From positions 1,731,001 to 1,795,000 of the forward strand of contig WPIO01000030.1 in assembly GCA_009760855.2 (NCBI GenBank): 64,000 bases of DNA. The letters run 5' to 3'. Made by a program: the position numbers and the translations under genes. Positions within the stretch are counted from its first letter, which is position 1; each line of letters opens with the position of its first letter. The notes beneath the pieces are model-generated. The model worked only from the letters and a program-made list of their open reading frames with translations. It had not been told where the DNA came from and did no database searches. The stretch comes from Cristatella mucedo (taxonomy: Eukaryota > Bryozoa > Phylactolaemata > Cristatellidae). This document shows, piece after piece, positions 23,191-64,000 of the stretch.

Positions 23191-23397
23191 GAATCATCCT
23201 GCAAGTGTTGATTCAATTGCATTCAAGAGAAATTAAGGCGATTTCAACTTCTTATTTTCACCGCTAATATCTGCGGTTTGTTTAGATGAAAGTGCCGTAC
23301 ATTACACTCGAGACTGCCCGATAACCGCAGCTCGATTATTGCTGCCACCGTGCCACGTTTTTGCCGATGTGCCGCGTGCTTGCAAGTTGGCTTGGTA

Positions 23398-24760
23398 ATG
23401 ATAATAATAATAATACATTTGATATTGCATCCTCAGAGAACTCAATCTCTTTCTAGGCACTTTACATTTGCTACAGAGGAAGTACGATCGAATGATTAGT
23501 CATAGGTCATTAGTCTCAATAAACAAGAAGAGTGAAATTGTTAGGGGTGACATGCACATGGTCGGCATGCAAGTGTGGTTAGTGGCAGCATGCACAGCGT
23601 CAGCACGCATAAGAACATAAAGGACGAATCATATGGACCCATTATATGCTGTGATAAATATATGCGTTTTTAGTTTCTTTCTCAATGTGACTGAATGCTG
23701 TGATAAGCAAATGCATCTTTAGTTTCTTTTTAAATGTAGACAAGTCTGGAGATGTCGTGACGCTAGTCGGGAGTGAGTTCCAGGCTTTGAGAGCATACGA
23801 AATAAAGGCACTGTCTCCAATGGATATGAAATTTGTATGAGGTATATGTAAACAGTTAGATTCTGAAAAGCGGGCATTACGATGCTTAGCCTGGTGAGAG
23901 TAGACCTGATAGGTAGGCTGGATCCAAATAATGGAGGGACGTAAAAGTGAGTGACAAAACCTTGATGTCGATGCCTTGCTTGACTGGCAGCCAGTGCAGA
24001 TCGGCGAGAAGTGGTGAGATGTGGCAATTGCGACGCCCACAATAGAAAAGACTAGCTGCAGAGATTTGCACCAGCTGTAAGCACTTGATTGCTCAGGCCG
24101 GTAGACCAGCAAGCAGTGAGTTACAGAAGTCAAGACGAATGTCATAAATGCATGGACCAATTTACATGTGGTATCCCTGTCAACGCAAGCCCGAATTTTA
24201 GCAATATTATGTAGCTGAAAGTAAGCAGACTTGACTGAGCAGCTGATGTGGTCTTCTCACGAAAGGTCACTTTGGAACTCGACACCTAGATTCCGTGCAG
24301 ACTCAACAGGAGATATGCTGGCAGAGCCCATTTCTGAATCACACTTGGTTCGCCCATAAGCAGTAAGTTGGTTTTTATCCTTATTCGATGTAAGAAAGTT
24401 TGCTGCCATCCACGTGAGGATGTCATCAATACATGCACCAAAGGAGTTGAGAGAACTCGTCGTGCTGAAGGACTGGGAGGGATCAAAGCAAAGGTACGGC
24501 CTAGTGTTATCTGCATAGAAGTGAAAGCCTAGATTGTGCTTGGCAATCATATCGGCGAGAAGGTGAGTATAAACCGAGAAAAGAACGGGCCAAGCGCAGA
24601 TTCTTGAGGTACCCCATATTTTCTCGAGGTTCCTCGGATGGTCTTTGTTCATTTACATCAATACTGTGGAGTCTCCCTCTGAGATAGGACACGAACCATT
24701 GCAATGCAAGGCGAGAAGAGAGGCGATCGCAAGGAGGACTTTGTGATCTCTAGTTTCGAA
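23398..24760 (-). mobile_element. LINE family A copy with RT region
   Basis: Minus strand, from the RT region into the 3' UTR and a (ATT)n tail at 23398-23415. Visible blocks are LLADMIAKHNLGFHFYADNT (YADD altered to YADN), CIDDILTWMAANFLTSNKDK, ESARNLGVEFQSDLS and the C-terminal FISYALKAWNSLPTSVTTSP. Several frameshifts are present. The catalytic change and the frame breaks make it inactive. Confidence 0.85.
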
Positions 24761-24764
24761 AGTT

Positions 24765-25780
24765 GTTCTTAGTGGCTCTTAAGGGCCTTGTAAGGTTGAA
24801 CAAGTCCAAAAGGTGTGTATATATTTATTGATTGAATGTATTGTACGATGCATACATGGCTGGTGCACTTGTCAAGCTTGTTCTTCATTAGCCTTCACCC
24901 CTTAGAATTCCACAGTATATTTTTTGAATACTAGCATTATTATCTTGCAGCTTTTTTACCCTCAATAATAGTGAATCAATCAACTTGAAACTTAATTTGG
25001 AATGTGTGATCGTTTATTCACACACACCATTTCAGCCATCTCTTGGGAAAGCTTGATCTTAGTAGATAGACTTATTTTTATGAGCTGGCTATTTAATATG
25101 CTAAGCCGAGCATCACTCTCTGGTCACGCGTCATGCAAATATCGCAGGTCGGCTAATAATGGTCAGACCAGCATGAGATTTGAAGCACGTGCTCCTTGAT
25201 TTGTGCTTAAAAATCGCCATGACAGTAAACCGAGTTAATCGGGCTTTTATATCATTTTCATGGTTTTATATCATCGTTGTCTTCTCGGAGTGTTTTCCGG
25301 CAGTGGTCTTTAGTACCTTGTTAATTCCACAGCTTGGCTAATTTTGATCCAATCGACATCAAATTTGGAATATAAGCTGGGCTTAGCTGCCAACGATAGG
25401 AAACTGCTCTTATCTGTCGAAAGCTTGGATAGTATAGCTACACATGTTCTTTAATGTCCCAGAACTTGATATTGCTGACGTATTCAAAAGTTTGACATGT
25501 CAACTATTTTTATTTCCTCTTAGAAGTTGCATATCTTTAGCTAAGTGCCCAGCATCTTTTGAGAGTTTTGGCATACTTTCACAGTGCATGGTAGTGAATC
25601 GGTTGATTTACCAAAATCGCCATGATTTCTGAATAACTGACCATGGCTCTGACAGATTATCAGAAGGTCAACAAGACAACTTTGGCTACATCAAAAGATA
25701 GCTAAATTACCCTTGTTGTTTGTGCTAATTGGCACGCCGACTGTTCCATTGGTCCTTAAGAGATATACAAATATATTTAT
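24765..25780. other. Intergenic stretch, nothing recognised
   Basis: About 1 kb of AT-rich sequence without a recognised gene or repeat. Confidence 0.45.
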
Positions 25781-25784
25781 TTTA

Positions 25785-27950
25785 GAATAACGATATTAAA
25801 CGAGCACAGGTAATGTGCCGTCCTGTGCCGCGAGCTGAGCACTACCGTGCTGAACGACAGCACGGTTGCCTCCCTCCGCGGAGTACTGGGCCCACACACC
25901 TTGGCGCTGCCGCACACCGCTTCGCCTACACGTAGTTTTAGGAAAAGCTTCCGGTACGTAGCTTTGTTTCGGAGGGCATAGCGCCACCGCTCATTACCCG
26001 GGTAACAAGACCCGAGTGCTTCTACGACAACTGGTAGGACAAATGCTGACGACCGACCCTGGGACCGGAAGTCCCTCGCGATGCCTGCGTATTTCGTGAT
26101 CTTCTGATCCGCGGCTTTCGCCAAAGCATCATCGTCGTTGTCGAACGGGACCACCACATCGATGATGATTTCAGATGTTCCATCGTCGACGACGAAATCC
26201 TGGTGCAGTGAGCTGTAGCTCACCGCAGCACATCTGTCCAGCGGCGTCCATTGTCCCAGGTGATCCGGCAAGGAGTCTTGATCATGTCGTGCCTAGCCCC
26301 GATGGCCGGCATCTTCGAATGGCAGCTCGAGAGTGCGTGTGGCAACATAGCCCTTTCCTCAGGGCAGCGACGGCATGCAGTTGAGTCTGAGGAGTCAAAG
26401 AGGTAGCTCATACTATTAGTTATGTTGCTGCTGGCGTTTGTGATCTTAAGGTCACGGGGGCATGTAGTCTGATGATACCAGCGACGTGGCTCGGACACAG
26501 GCCGGTACTGTTCCTCGGCTAACCGGCCAGCGAACAGCTGTTGGGAGAATCATATGGACGAGCCGACGCAGACGTTTGATGTATCATCGGGACGGGCCGG
26601 TGCACAGCTGTGGTCCGCCACTGATGTAGCTTGGACACATGCCGGTATTGTTCGTCCTGCTAACCCGCTGGTGAACAGATGTTTGATGTATCCAGTGCAC
26701 AGCCGTGATTGAGGAGTGGGGCTTGAGTAGGAGAGAAGCGCTTCCCTCTACTCCGTGCGTAGGAGAATAAAGTGGTGGTGTTGGTCGTCGGCTGGCGTTG
26801 TGTGCTGTGCGCGACGGCAGTCAAACTACACTCATGGAGCGCACCGGAAGCGGATTCAGGCGGGCTCGGTGAACGAAGTGCCAGGCCTTGAAAGACACTC
26901 CGAGGCCGGTCCGAAAGAGGTGGCTGTGCGTGCCGAAATGGTCGGTGCAGATGCACTTGGACACTTTGTCCTGGTCGAGCTGGGCAGCCCACTCCTCTCA
27001 GGCGGCAGACCTCTGGAGGCGAAGAATGCATGTTACCATCTCAGCCGGTTTGAAGACGATGTCGGGCAGAGCATCACCGCTTCCCGTGACCTTGAGCTCG
27101 GCCCTGCAGAGCTTCACGGGGCTGCTTAGTCTCCTCAGACACTTCCGAGCGTCGGCCCAGAGCGATCTGGAGTCATCTCGGTTCCCCCTCGGTACGCCGT
27201 TGGGCTGACCGCTGTTGAAGAACAGCGAGTGCTGCTCGTCGGGGGTCGGAGCTGCAGCACCCATCACCCGGGTCGCCAGGTCTAGCCGGTCTAATGCCAC
27301 CGTAGAGACGGTGGAGTCCTGGGAGCAGAGCATCCGGCAGGCCTTGGTGGCCCGCAGGATCTATGTATTCTCTCGGAGTCGCACCATATCTAGCCCACCA
27401 GCCGTCCGTAGAGCGAACCGGAAGTGAGCGGACGAGCGTTGGGGGGGAGGCAGCAGGCATTCCAGTACCGGCGCCTAACAGCTGGTGCGAGCAGCCGGGC
27501 TGGCACCATCCTCACTCGGCAAAGATGAACGAGTCTGGGTAGAAAGAACGTGCACAAGGCGTCCCGCTTCTGCCAGAGGGCAAGGGGAGAGGCGTGCCAG
27601 GGCATTGATGTCCCTCGTAAGATCAGGCAGGCATGCGTTCTCGATATCCGGCCTGGGGTAGCCGAGACTCTGCGGGGCGGGGCGCCCAGGTATATAACTG
27701 CTTCGTCATCAGGCAGGCTGGGGATGTCAGCAGCGTGCAGTCAGACGCTTACCTTCGTGCGGTGGCGCTTGCCGAGCTGGCTGACGGAGCAACATTTGTC
27801 TTTGCGAAAGCCAGGGCCAAGAGTTTTGGCGGCCTCCTATGCTGCTGAGACTAGTTCCTACAGTCCGTGCCACGACGATGAGAACAGCGCCGGATCGTCG
27901 GTGAGAGCACAGACGGCAAGGCCTAAACCTTACCCCTGAAAGATATGCAG
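25785..27950 (-). mobile_element. Decayed RLE-type LINE (R2/NeSL/Utopia-like)
   Basis: A GC-rich minus-strand block. The 25777-26271 ORF has an endonuclease-like segment with IIIDVVVPFDNDDDALAKAA, KITKYAGIARDF and VVVEALGSC. This fits the C-terminal restriction-like endonuclease of R2-group non-LTR elements (D...V-x-PF, then K-x-x-KY). Just upstream in the element is a CCHC knuckle, ACRRCPEERAMLPHALSSCH. Further upstream lie WAAQLDQDKVSKCICTDHFG and SFKAWHFVHRARLNPLPVR, the linker typical of these elements. Stops and frameshifts separate the blocks, and no RT catalytic box was recognised. Family name is uncertain. Confidence 0.65.
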
Positions 27951-28059
27951 TTGCAAGCAAAACCAGAGCACCCATAGCTCGCTTTGCAAGATGAGTTCAT
28001 GCTTGTTTCCACGAACGCAGGAATTCTCCTGGACAGGAGGTGAGTTCATTTAATAACAA

Positions 28060-28450
28060 AAAGAATACACTTAGTAAAGGTCCATCAGAGAACTCAATCT
28101 CTTTCTAGCCGCTTTACATTTGCTGCAAAGGAAGTGCGATCGTATGGTTAGTGGTAGCATACTCAATAAAAAAAATAACATGGTTAGGTCTGACATGTAC
28201 AGGGTCAGCATGCAAGAATGGTTAGTGGCAGCATGCTCAATAAACAACAAGAATAACATGGTTAAGGGTGAAATGTACAGGGTCAGCATGCAAGAATTGT
28301 TACTGGCAGCATGCACTGTATCAGCACGCGCAAGCACATAAAGGTCGAATCACAGGGCTGTGATAAATAGAAGCATTTTTAATTTCTTTTTAAATGTGGC
28401 CAAGTCAGGAGATGCCGTGACGCAAGTCGGGAGTGAGTTCTAGGATTTCG
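28060..28450 (-). mobile_element. LINE family A 3' end fragment
   Basis: Minus-strand 3' UTR of family A (CAAATGTAAAGCGGCTAGAA, AGAGATTGAGTTCTCTGATG), ending upstream at the SLPTCV-like coding edge. The GTACAGGGTCAGCATGCAAG unit appears twice (28199 and 28275), indicating a small internal duplication. Confidence 0.75.
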
Positions 28451-28539
28451 AAACATTTTCTTTGTCCTCTGGTCAAAGAGATCATCTTTGGCAAGGTCTA
28501 CACCACTCGTAGAATCTAGGTGGCCAAGGAAAAGACAAA

Positions 28540-29230
28540 TCCATGATTCTAATTAAAGGTCACCAGAGCAGAACTAACCTTCACATAAGCTGTTCAAAGC
28601 ATGCTTTAGAAAAATTAGCATGGCTTTCCCACTCTCCATTTAATCCTGCAGAGGCACTTCTTCAAAAATTGGAAAGCTTTCATGGTTGTCCTTCTTCAAC
28701 TCCTCGTCCGCAGTGGCAGTTTTGCCAGAAAGGGTGGCAGTCTTTGAACAGCACCCTTACTGATGACCCCGGGCCTCGAATCGAAAAATGCACTCATTCA
28801 TATGCCCAAAAATTTTGGCCAAGTCGGCCAAAGCGCAAATAAATTACTCACCACCAAATTAATCCTAGGTTGTGCTCTATTTTCTCACAAAACAGTTAAA
28901 ACTTCTGCTGGAAGTTGAATTAGGTCCTTCAGTACTTGTCCTCTTCAAATTCGACATGCTTCTATGCGGTTTAGCAGAACGTCATATTCTGCTTTCATTT
29001 CTTGACAAAACCACTTGAAAATGCAATGATCGCACCTCCGGCTCCAATGCAATTGACGATTTCAGGCTAGCAGATAAGACTTTTTCAGAATTGCTGGCCA
29101 AATCATTTGATCTCTACTGCATGCTTATGTATGGACACCATTGATTAGATCCCAGTAATGAGAGGAGCGTCTTTTTTCAACAAAGCAGCAAAACCAGATA
29201 TGTTACCGCAGTCAATATAATACAGTGAGC
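28540..29230 (+). other. Unrecognised coding-like stretch with stops
   Basis: A 99-codon ORF at 28543-28842 (NLHISCSKHALEKLAWLSHS, PFNPAEALLQKLESFHGC) is followed by further interrupted segments such as DDFRLADKTFSELLAKSFDL. The composition looks protein-like and could be a dead transposase or retrogene. I do not recognise the family. Confidence 0.25.
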
Positions 29231-29432
29231 AAAACGATACGCAGTCGCTGTTATTGGTTACATTTTAACCATTTCTCTTGTTACTCGTCGCTACGATATG
29301 CGACTTGCATTGAAGCCAACCCAATGGGCTGAAAAATCCCAACCCGATAGAGAGACTCCGAATACGAATAGCCTTTGTTTCGCAGTCAATGTTGCAGCTT
29401 CGATATCGCAACGGTGGATTTCGGTCAGTATT

Positions 29433-29600
29433 AATATGCCGAGCTGGTTTGGCCCAGTGGTTAAGGTGCTCGCTCCGACCGAGGTCTGATCGAGGTCATG
29501 GGCTTGAGCCTTGTGGCGCATGTTATGCGCCAGGAGTAGAGATTAAGTTCTCTTAGGGCGCTATTTCAATGAATTATATTTTTTATATTTATAAAATGCA
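29433..29600 (+). repeat. tRNA-derived SINE (type 2) with LINE A-like tail
   Basis: Head GAGCTGGTTTGGCCCAGTGG resembles a tRNA A-box region. A degenerate B box follows (GGGCTTGAGCC). The 3' part, AGAGATTAAGTTCTCTTAGG then GCGCTATTTCAATGAA, matches the 3' end of LINE family A. Related copies lie at 40172, 40666 and 62575. Confidence 0.75.
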
Positions 29601-30542
29601 CACCATTATCAGGCTTCGCTAGTTCGTGCCTGAAGAGAGCTACTAACACGAATCTACCCGCGCGATCTGAAGAATTGGAAGCCAGATCGACTTGCCCTAA
29701 AAGCTTATTCTAAGTGGCAACTAGTGAAATGCGGATGCAGCCGTACGCTTTTAATGCTATACTATCGGCTCAGGAATAAAATTGTCTTTTTGATACCGCT
29801 GCTGCTACTGTGTAGACATGTGAAAATGAAAGCGATCGCCTTGGCGTATTTCTTCTGTACGTGTATTTTTTGTACTGGATAAGAACCCAGAACGTGCGAC
29901 GCCGTACGCATTGACCTCGGGGCTGTCTTTGATGCGCCGTGGTCTGCGAGAGCGTGCATGTCTTGCGAGGTTTCCAGGAAAAGCACGCCTAACCAGAGCG
30001 GCCAAGCCAGTCGCGGGGTAAGTAGCAGCACGATCGCCGCGCGCGGGCAATCCTTGAAGGGGGGAAGCCGCGAGCAGCTTTGTGCCTCAGACAGCGAGCC
30101 AACGACAGGGCGGTTGACGGGGGCGCTGTCCACATAAGAGCGAGATCGCTCGACAACGCGGAGACGCGGTGCGACGAAGGCTGAGTTCAAGCCATGCACG
30201 GCAACCGTCACACCGGTTCGGGCGGCGGCGGCGACTCGCGGGTAGGCGCGAACCATAAAAGGAAGTTTGCCGCTGTGGCCCCCGAGTCCGGTTGCCGAGG
30301 CGGCGAATATTGTTTTCGTTGCAACTCACATGCGTAGAATTAAGTCCAACGCATTCTTTGGCCGCGGTTGGGTACGCGCCGCTGAGCCGCCGGTAACCAG
30401 TCATCGCTAGCCCTCCGCCGCGACGCGCCGCGCCACCCCCCAATCCCCCATTACACCTACCGCGGGCGCTAATGAGCCGTGCCTCTAACCTCCGGTGGAC
30501 GGCCTGCCCGAACGAGGCTGGCTCTATGCGTTCGCACTCGGA

Positions 30543-59802
<29,260 letters not shown>

Positions 59803-60224
59803 GTAATTGTGCTTGCTCAGTAGCAGAGCCTTGCCTGCCGCTTGCTTCCACCATCATTAGATAGTTTGTGCTTACTAGAGTAATAGATTGACCGGTGTAG
59901 CTCGTCACGCTCGTTCTTCCGATACTTTCCGATGTAGTGGTTCGGCTAGCAGTGCATGGTGTGATCCCCGCAGTGCTAGGTATAGGTCGGCACCGAACAC
60001 TATGCACTTCAACAGGTAACCAGCACATGCAATAAGGAGTGTAGCAGACACCCCTTCAAAATAGTTGGCACCACATCCGATAGCGAGTTCGACTCTGTGC
60101 ATCGAAGACAGTGCGATGTGTGCTGAGGCATAGCTCCAGAGCACTGGCTGTCCCAGCTGGTCCACAGTAGGCACAGCTGACAGCTGACTCCAGTCCATAG
60201 CTGACTTCTGTTCGTCAGCTTGTA

Positions 60225-62060
60225 TGTGTGTATGTATCTCCGTCTGAAACTTTACAAAGTCATAAAGACTATGTGGCTGTTACGCAGAAGAGTTTTGTAT
60301 AGCCCACTCACAGCCTAAGCACCTTTCGGTACACATTCGGTAGCCAAAAGACTTCGTCTCATTTAACAAAGAGAAAGTGGGAAGCATAGCAGAGTCAGGA
60401 GAGCAGTTGAGGTAGTGTGTAGCAAGGAAGTAGCAGCTCTGGACAGTTAAAAAGGATGAGCCATAGTCGGCAGCAAATGAGTAGTTGTCGGTGCGTAAGA
60501 ATCGTGGAAGTGAGTTCCACAGTCTAGAACTGCAGAGCTAAAGATTCTGTCACCAACTGTCTTTAAGCAGAGAAATTGAACAGCTAGTTTATCGTCCATA
60601 CTGGACCTGATGGCACGAAGAGGCTGAAACTGGTGCAGAAGTTCAGCTAGGTATGGAGTAGCAAAGCCAGGGCAGGATTTGTGGGTTAGCATAAGAACTT
60701 TGCTCTTTATCCGTTGATCAACCGACAGCCATCCTAGCTCTTTTAGCAAAGGAGACACGTGCTCAAACCTCCGGGACTTAAAGACAAGCCTTGCAGCCAT
60801 ATTCAAAGTCACCTGCAGTGGCCTAGTTGCTTTCTTTGGTAGCCCAGCCAAAAGGAAATTACAATAATCAAGCCGAGACAGAACCAAGGAGCTAGTTAAA
60901 TATTTTGCAAGCCACTGTGGAAGGCAGCTCCTATTCTTGGATAGGGATCGGACGTGATGGCTAGCTGTAGAAGCAGTCTTCTGAATGAAGCTTTTGAAAT
61001 TGAGGCAGCTGTCGAACACGACACCTAAATTTCGAGTACGTGGTGATGGTTGCACAATAGCATCACCTATTATAAGAGCAAAGCCTTTTAGTCTGGCCAC
61101 TCGCTTATGAGCAGCAGTTCGGTTTTATTGTCGTTTAGTTTCAAGAAGTTTTCCGACATCCAGGATCGAATGTCGACAAGGCAAGCATTCAGTTTGTCAG
61201 TTGCTGCAGCAGATTCCGACGGTTTGAACGACAAATACATCTGAGTATCGTCAGCATAAAAGTGATATCATATTCCATGGGCCTCAATCACTTTCCCAGA
61301 GGTTAAGTATGAATGGAGAACAGCAAGGGACCGAGTACAGACCCTTGGGACTCCACAGGTGACCGGTCTCGTGGGTGAGACCTGACCCCCACACGACACG
61401 GATTGAACACGATTAGACAAGTACGATTTAAACCACGAAAGTGCTTCGTCTGCCAGACCGATCGTATTTCTCAATCGTTCAAGTAGAACATCGTGATCAA
61501 TGGTGTCGAAGGCAGCTGACAGATCTAGCAGGGCTAGTGCAGTGACATTCCCATCATTGTTGCCTCCTAGATTGTCATTGTTATCACTTGAGGAGAGCAG
61601 TTTCAGTTTAGTGCTGCCTCTTGAACCATGATTGAAGTGTTTCTGACATGTCACATTCTTTTCAATATGTTCAACCAGCTGCTCAGCAACAATTTTTTCA
61701 AGAACCTTTGACAAAAAAGGAAGAAGGGAAACTGGGGCGATAGTTGGCAAGGCCCTCTGTATCTAATCCAGGCTTTTTAAGTATGGGTCTAACGATTGCC
61801 GATTTGAAGGACTTGGGGACGACCCCTTTCCCCAAAGAAGCATTAAAACTCTCGGTTATGGCTGGGCTAAGTTGGTTTGCCAGTGAAGACCACAGAGATG
61901 GAGGTATATGGTCTTCAGGAGACGAGCTATTTTTGCTAGACCATGTTAAGGTAGCCACATCGCATGTAGAAACCTCGGAGAACCTTATAAGGAAGGTCAC
62001 AGGTTGTGATATCGCAATTGCTGACTGCCGAGCTCCTTTTCACTTTAAGCTGCTGATCTT
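60225..62060 (-). mobile_element. LINE family B, longest copy, RT region present
   Basis: CR1/L2-like non-LTR element on the minus strand. Order from its 5' side: SFNASLGKGVVPKSFKSAIV and ANYRP (near 61750-61900), LLPFLSKVLEKIVAEQLVEH, DLSAAFDTIDHDVLL, GLADEALSWFKSYLSNR, a damaged GVPR, YHFYADDTQMYLSF (near 61230-61268), then DIRSWMSENFLKLNDNKTEL, RTRNLGVVFDSCLNFKSFIQ, LSRLDYCNFLLAGLPKKATR and a C-terminal region ending at 60447. The 3' UTR extends to about 60225. At least two frameshifts separate the blocks. Endonuclease domain not seen, so it is 5'-truncated. It lies in the alpha2delta gene, antisense. Confidence 0.88.
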
Positions 62061-62107
62061 TTCTTTCTTACACCGACCTCAGCATTGGGGTTGCTTGCAT
62101 AATAATA

Positions 62108-62230
62108 GTTAAACTAACAATAATAATAATAGTAATAGTATTAGGTCGTTTGAATAGCACCGTAATTGAACTTAATCGCTATCCAGGCGCTTTACAACTC
62201 GCCACACGAGAATTAATACCCAAGGGTTAG
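62108..62230 (-). mobile_element. LINE 3' tail fragment
   Basis: Minus strand: TTGTAAAGCGCCTGGATAGC, GATTAAGTTCAATTACGG and an interrupted (ATT)n tail at 62108-62140. A family A-related end. Confidence 0.6.
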
Positions 62231-62574
62231 TGACATGCAGGGTATCAAGCATGCACCAGCTAGCAAGCAAGGACCATGCTTAGACCAAGATGCTCAAGCA
62301 AACATTTTGGCGATCATCGAGGATCAGGTGATGCCGCACCAGCAGCATCTCGTGGATGCTTGGCTCTTGCCTCACTCTTTTGCCAATTCAATGGTTGTTA
62401 TTTGCGAAATAAGCCCAGCGAGTCGGTCTGCTTGCTCCTGCACGTGTACACCGCGCGCACACGAACATGCACACCCACGCCCACACACACCGAGTCTCTC
62501 GTTCACCCAAAACAGAACCAAGCGATTCACGTGTGAGGGTCCAGCATGGGTGGATATGCTCAAGGAGGAGGATG

Positions 62575-62715
62575 TATAGGTATAGATGTAATTCATTTGT
62601 ATGGCGCCTTAAGAGAACTTAATCTCGATCCAGGCACTTCACATATGCCATATAGCCACGGTCTTGGTCGTCAAAGGCGAGTACCTTAATCCCTGGGTCT
62701 TAACCAGGTTAGGTA
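62575..62715 (-). repeat. tRNA-derived SINE (type 2), degenerate
   Basis: Minus-strand order: AAGACCCAGGGATTAAGGTA (head), an eroded B box, then GTGAAGTGCCTGGATCGAGA and TTAAGTTCTCTTAAGGCGCC. Same family as 29433 and 40666. Confidence 0.6.
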
Positions 62716-63026
62716 TATGCGCTTTGCTGGCTCGTGCCAGTCCATGCTCGCCATTTGCTTCCTGCGTGATAATGTTCGGCCGCTGCACATAGCCGTAGCT
62801 GCCGGCCATGCATGAGGGCATGTTCCTGTGGCAGCCAGTCGTTCGTATGCCTGGTACGGAGATGCTTCTGTTTGCACGCTACCTGCTACACACAGGGACC
62901 TTCACACGACTACAATCAGTTGCATACAAGAGTGGGGTAATGCCTCCTGCTTCGGCAGCTGAACTGCCACGGCTGCAGCCGGAGCCCGGCCGACTGTCGA
63001 GGCTCGGTATAATTTGCACTAGGCTC

Positions 63027-63521
<495 letters not shown>

Positions 63522-63529
63522 ACTTTAAT

Positions 63530-64000
63530 GCCCAGTATTGCCACCCACACGAGGTCGCCGAATCGCATCACCATTGTGCCTCATGCCATGCACTCATGCA
63601 AATGCGCTACTGCTACTGAAGCTCAGCCATGCAGCTCAATTGGGACACAGCTGGCTTCCGAGAAAATGGGCTGAGAAGATGCTTAGTCGATGCCCGCCTT
63701 TAGCTTCGATCCGCCTGTACCGTGCTTTGCAGTGATCCCACATCCTCCTGTCGTCGTCGTGCTGGCTTATACCGAATGCCCCCTCGTGCCGCTTCACCCG
63801 CTGCACACCAAGTGCTGGTGGCACCTGCTGCTGCTGCAATCTTTTACCGCTGTCGAATTTTAGCATTATTAGGAAGCCGATGCAGACCAACTGGTAAGGC
63901 AGCTAGTGGTTACAGCCGCGGTCGGCACTGTTGCCACAATGTGCACTCTCGGCGGCTGCGCGTGGCTGCCTGGCCACGGAAGTTGGGTTAGCTTGCTTGC
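63530..64000. other. Right edge, nothing recognised
   Basis: GC-richer sequence with short ORFs. No alpha2delta exon was recognised, so the gene either continues beyond the window or has exons here too divergent to see. Confidence 0.4.

Noticed and set aside
25777-26271. 164-codon minus ORF as a cellular gene
   Set aside because: Its motifs and the neighbouring CCHC and linker blocks fit the endonuclease end of a LINE, with stops between blocks.

Overview
The window is animal nuclear DNA, not prokaryotic. Two multi-exon genes with GT/AG introns lie on the + strand, inside a dense field of retrotransposon and DNA-transposon debris. I rebuilt both genes by joining short conserved coding blocks whose splice phases agree. 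No long ORF marks either one. Both proteins are metazoan in type. The repeat profile (5'-truncated CR1/L2-like LINEs with (ATT)n tails, tRNA-derived SINEs, Tigger, Tc1 and RLE-LINE remnants, very long GA/CA/CT microsatellites) suggests an invertebrate with a repeat-rich, long-intron genome. I cannot name the phylum from the sequence alone.

Region 1 (about 0.7-18.5 kb): a complete RAD1 gene of 8 exons, predicted 286 aa. RAD1 is a subunit of the RAD9-RAD1-HUS1 checkpoint clamp. It has an in-frame stop just before the ATG and an E2F-like site 28 bp upstream. Its last exon is only 30 coding nt and lies after a 2-kb intron. Introns 2, 4 and 5 carry LINE copies.

Region 2 (18.2-30.5 kb): no gene recognised. 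It holds LINE fragments, a second copy of an unclassified repeat also found in RAD1 intron 1, and a decayed minus-strand LINE of the restriction-like-endonuclease type (R2/NeSL/Utopia-like) at about 25.8-27.9 kb.

Region 3 (30.5-64 kb): the 5' part of a voltage-gated calcium channel alpha2delta subunit gene (CACNA2D-like). Fourteen coding exons (437 codons, one continuous phase) run from a signal-peptide exon in a CpG-rich island at 30.54 kb through the whole VWA domain. The MIDAS residues are intact and an arginine triplet precedes the VWA domain, as in vertebrate alpha2delta-1/2. The 3' half of the gene lies beyond the window or was not recognised. Its introns hold young near-identical LINE copies, two opposed Tigger-like MITEs (one split by a SINE), a Tc1 remnant, a Tigger transposase remnant, a second LINE family and several hundred-base microsatellites.

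RAD1 (nuclear DNA-damage signalling) and alpha2delta (cell-surface channel trafficking) have no known joint role; their adjacency is treated as incidental. I found no CRISPR, operon or clearly new biochemical system. The most interesting structures are the transposon relationships: SINEs sharing a LINE tail, nested insertions, an inverted MITE pair and an unclassified repeat. Repeat boundaries are estimates made by eye.
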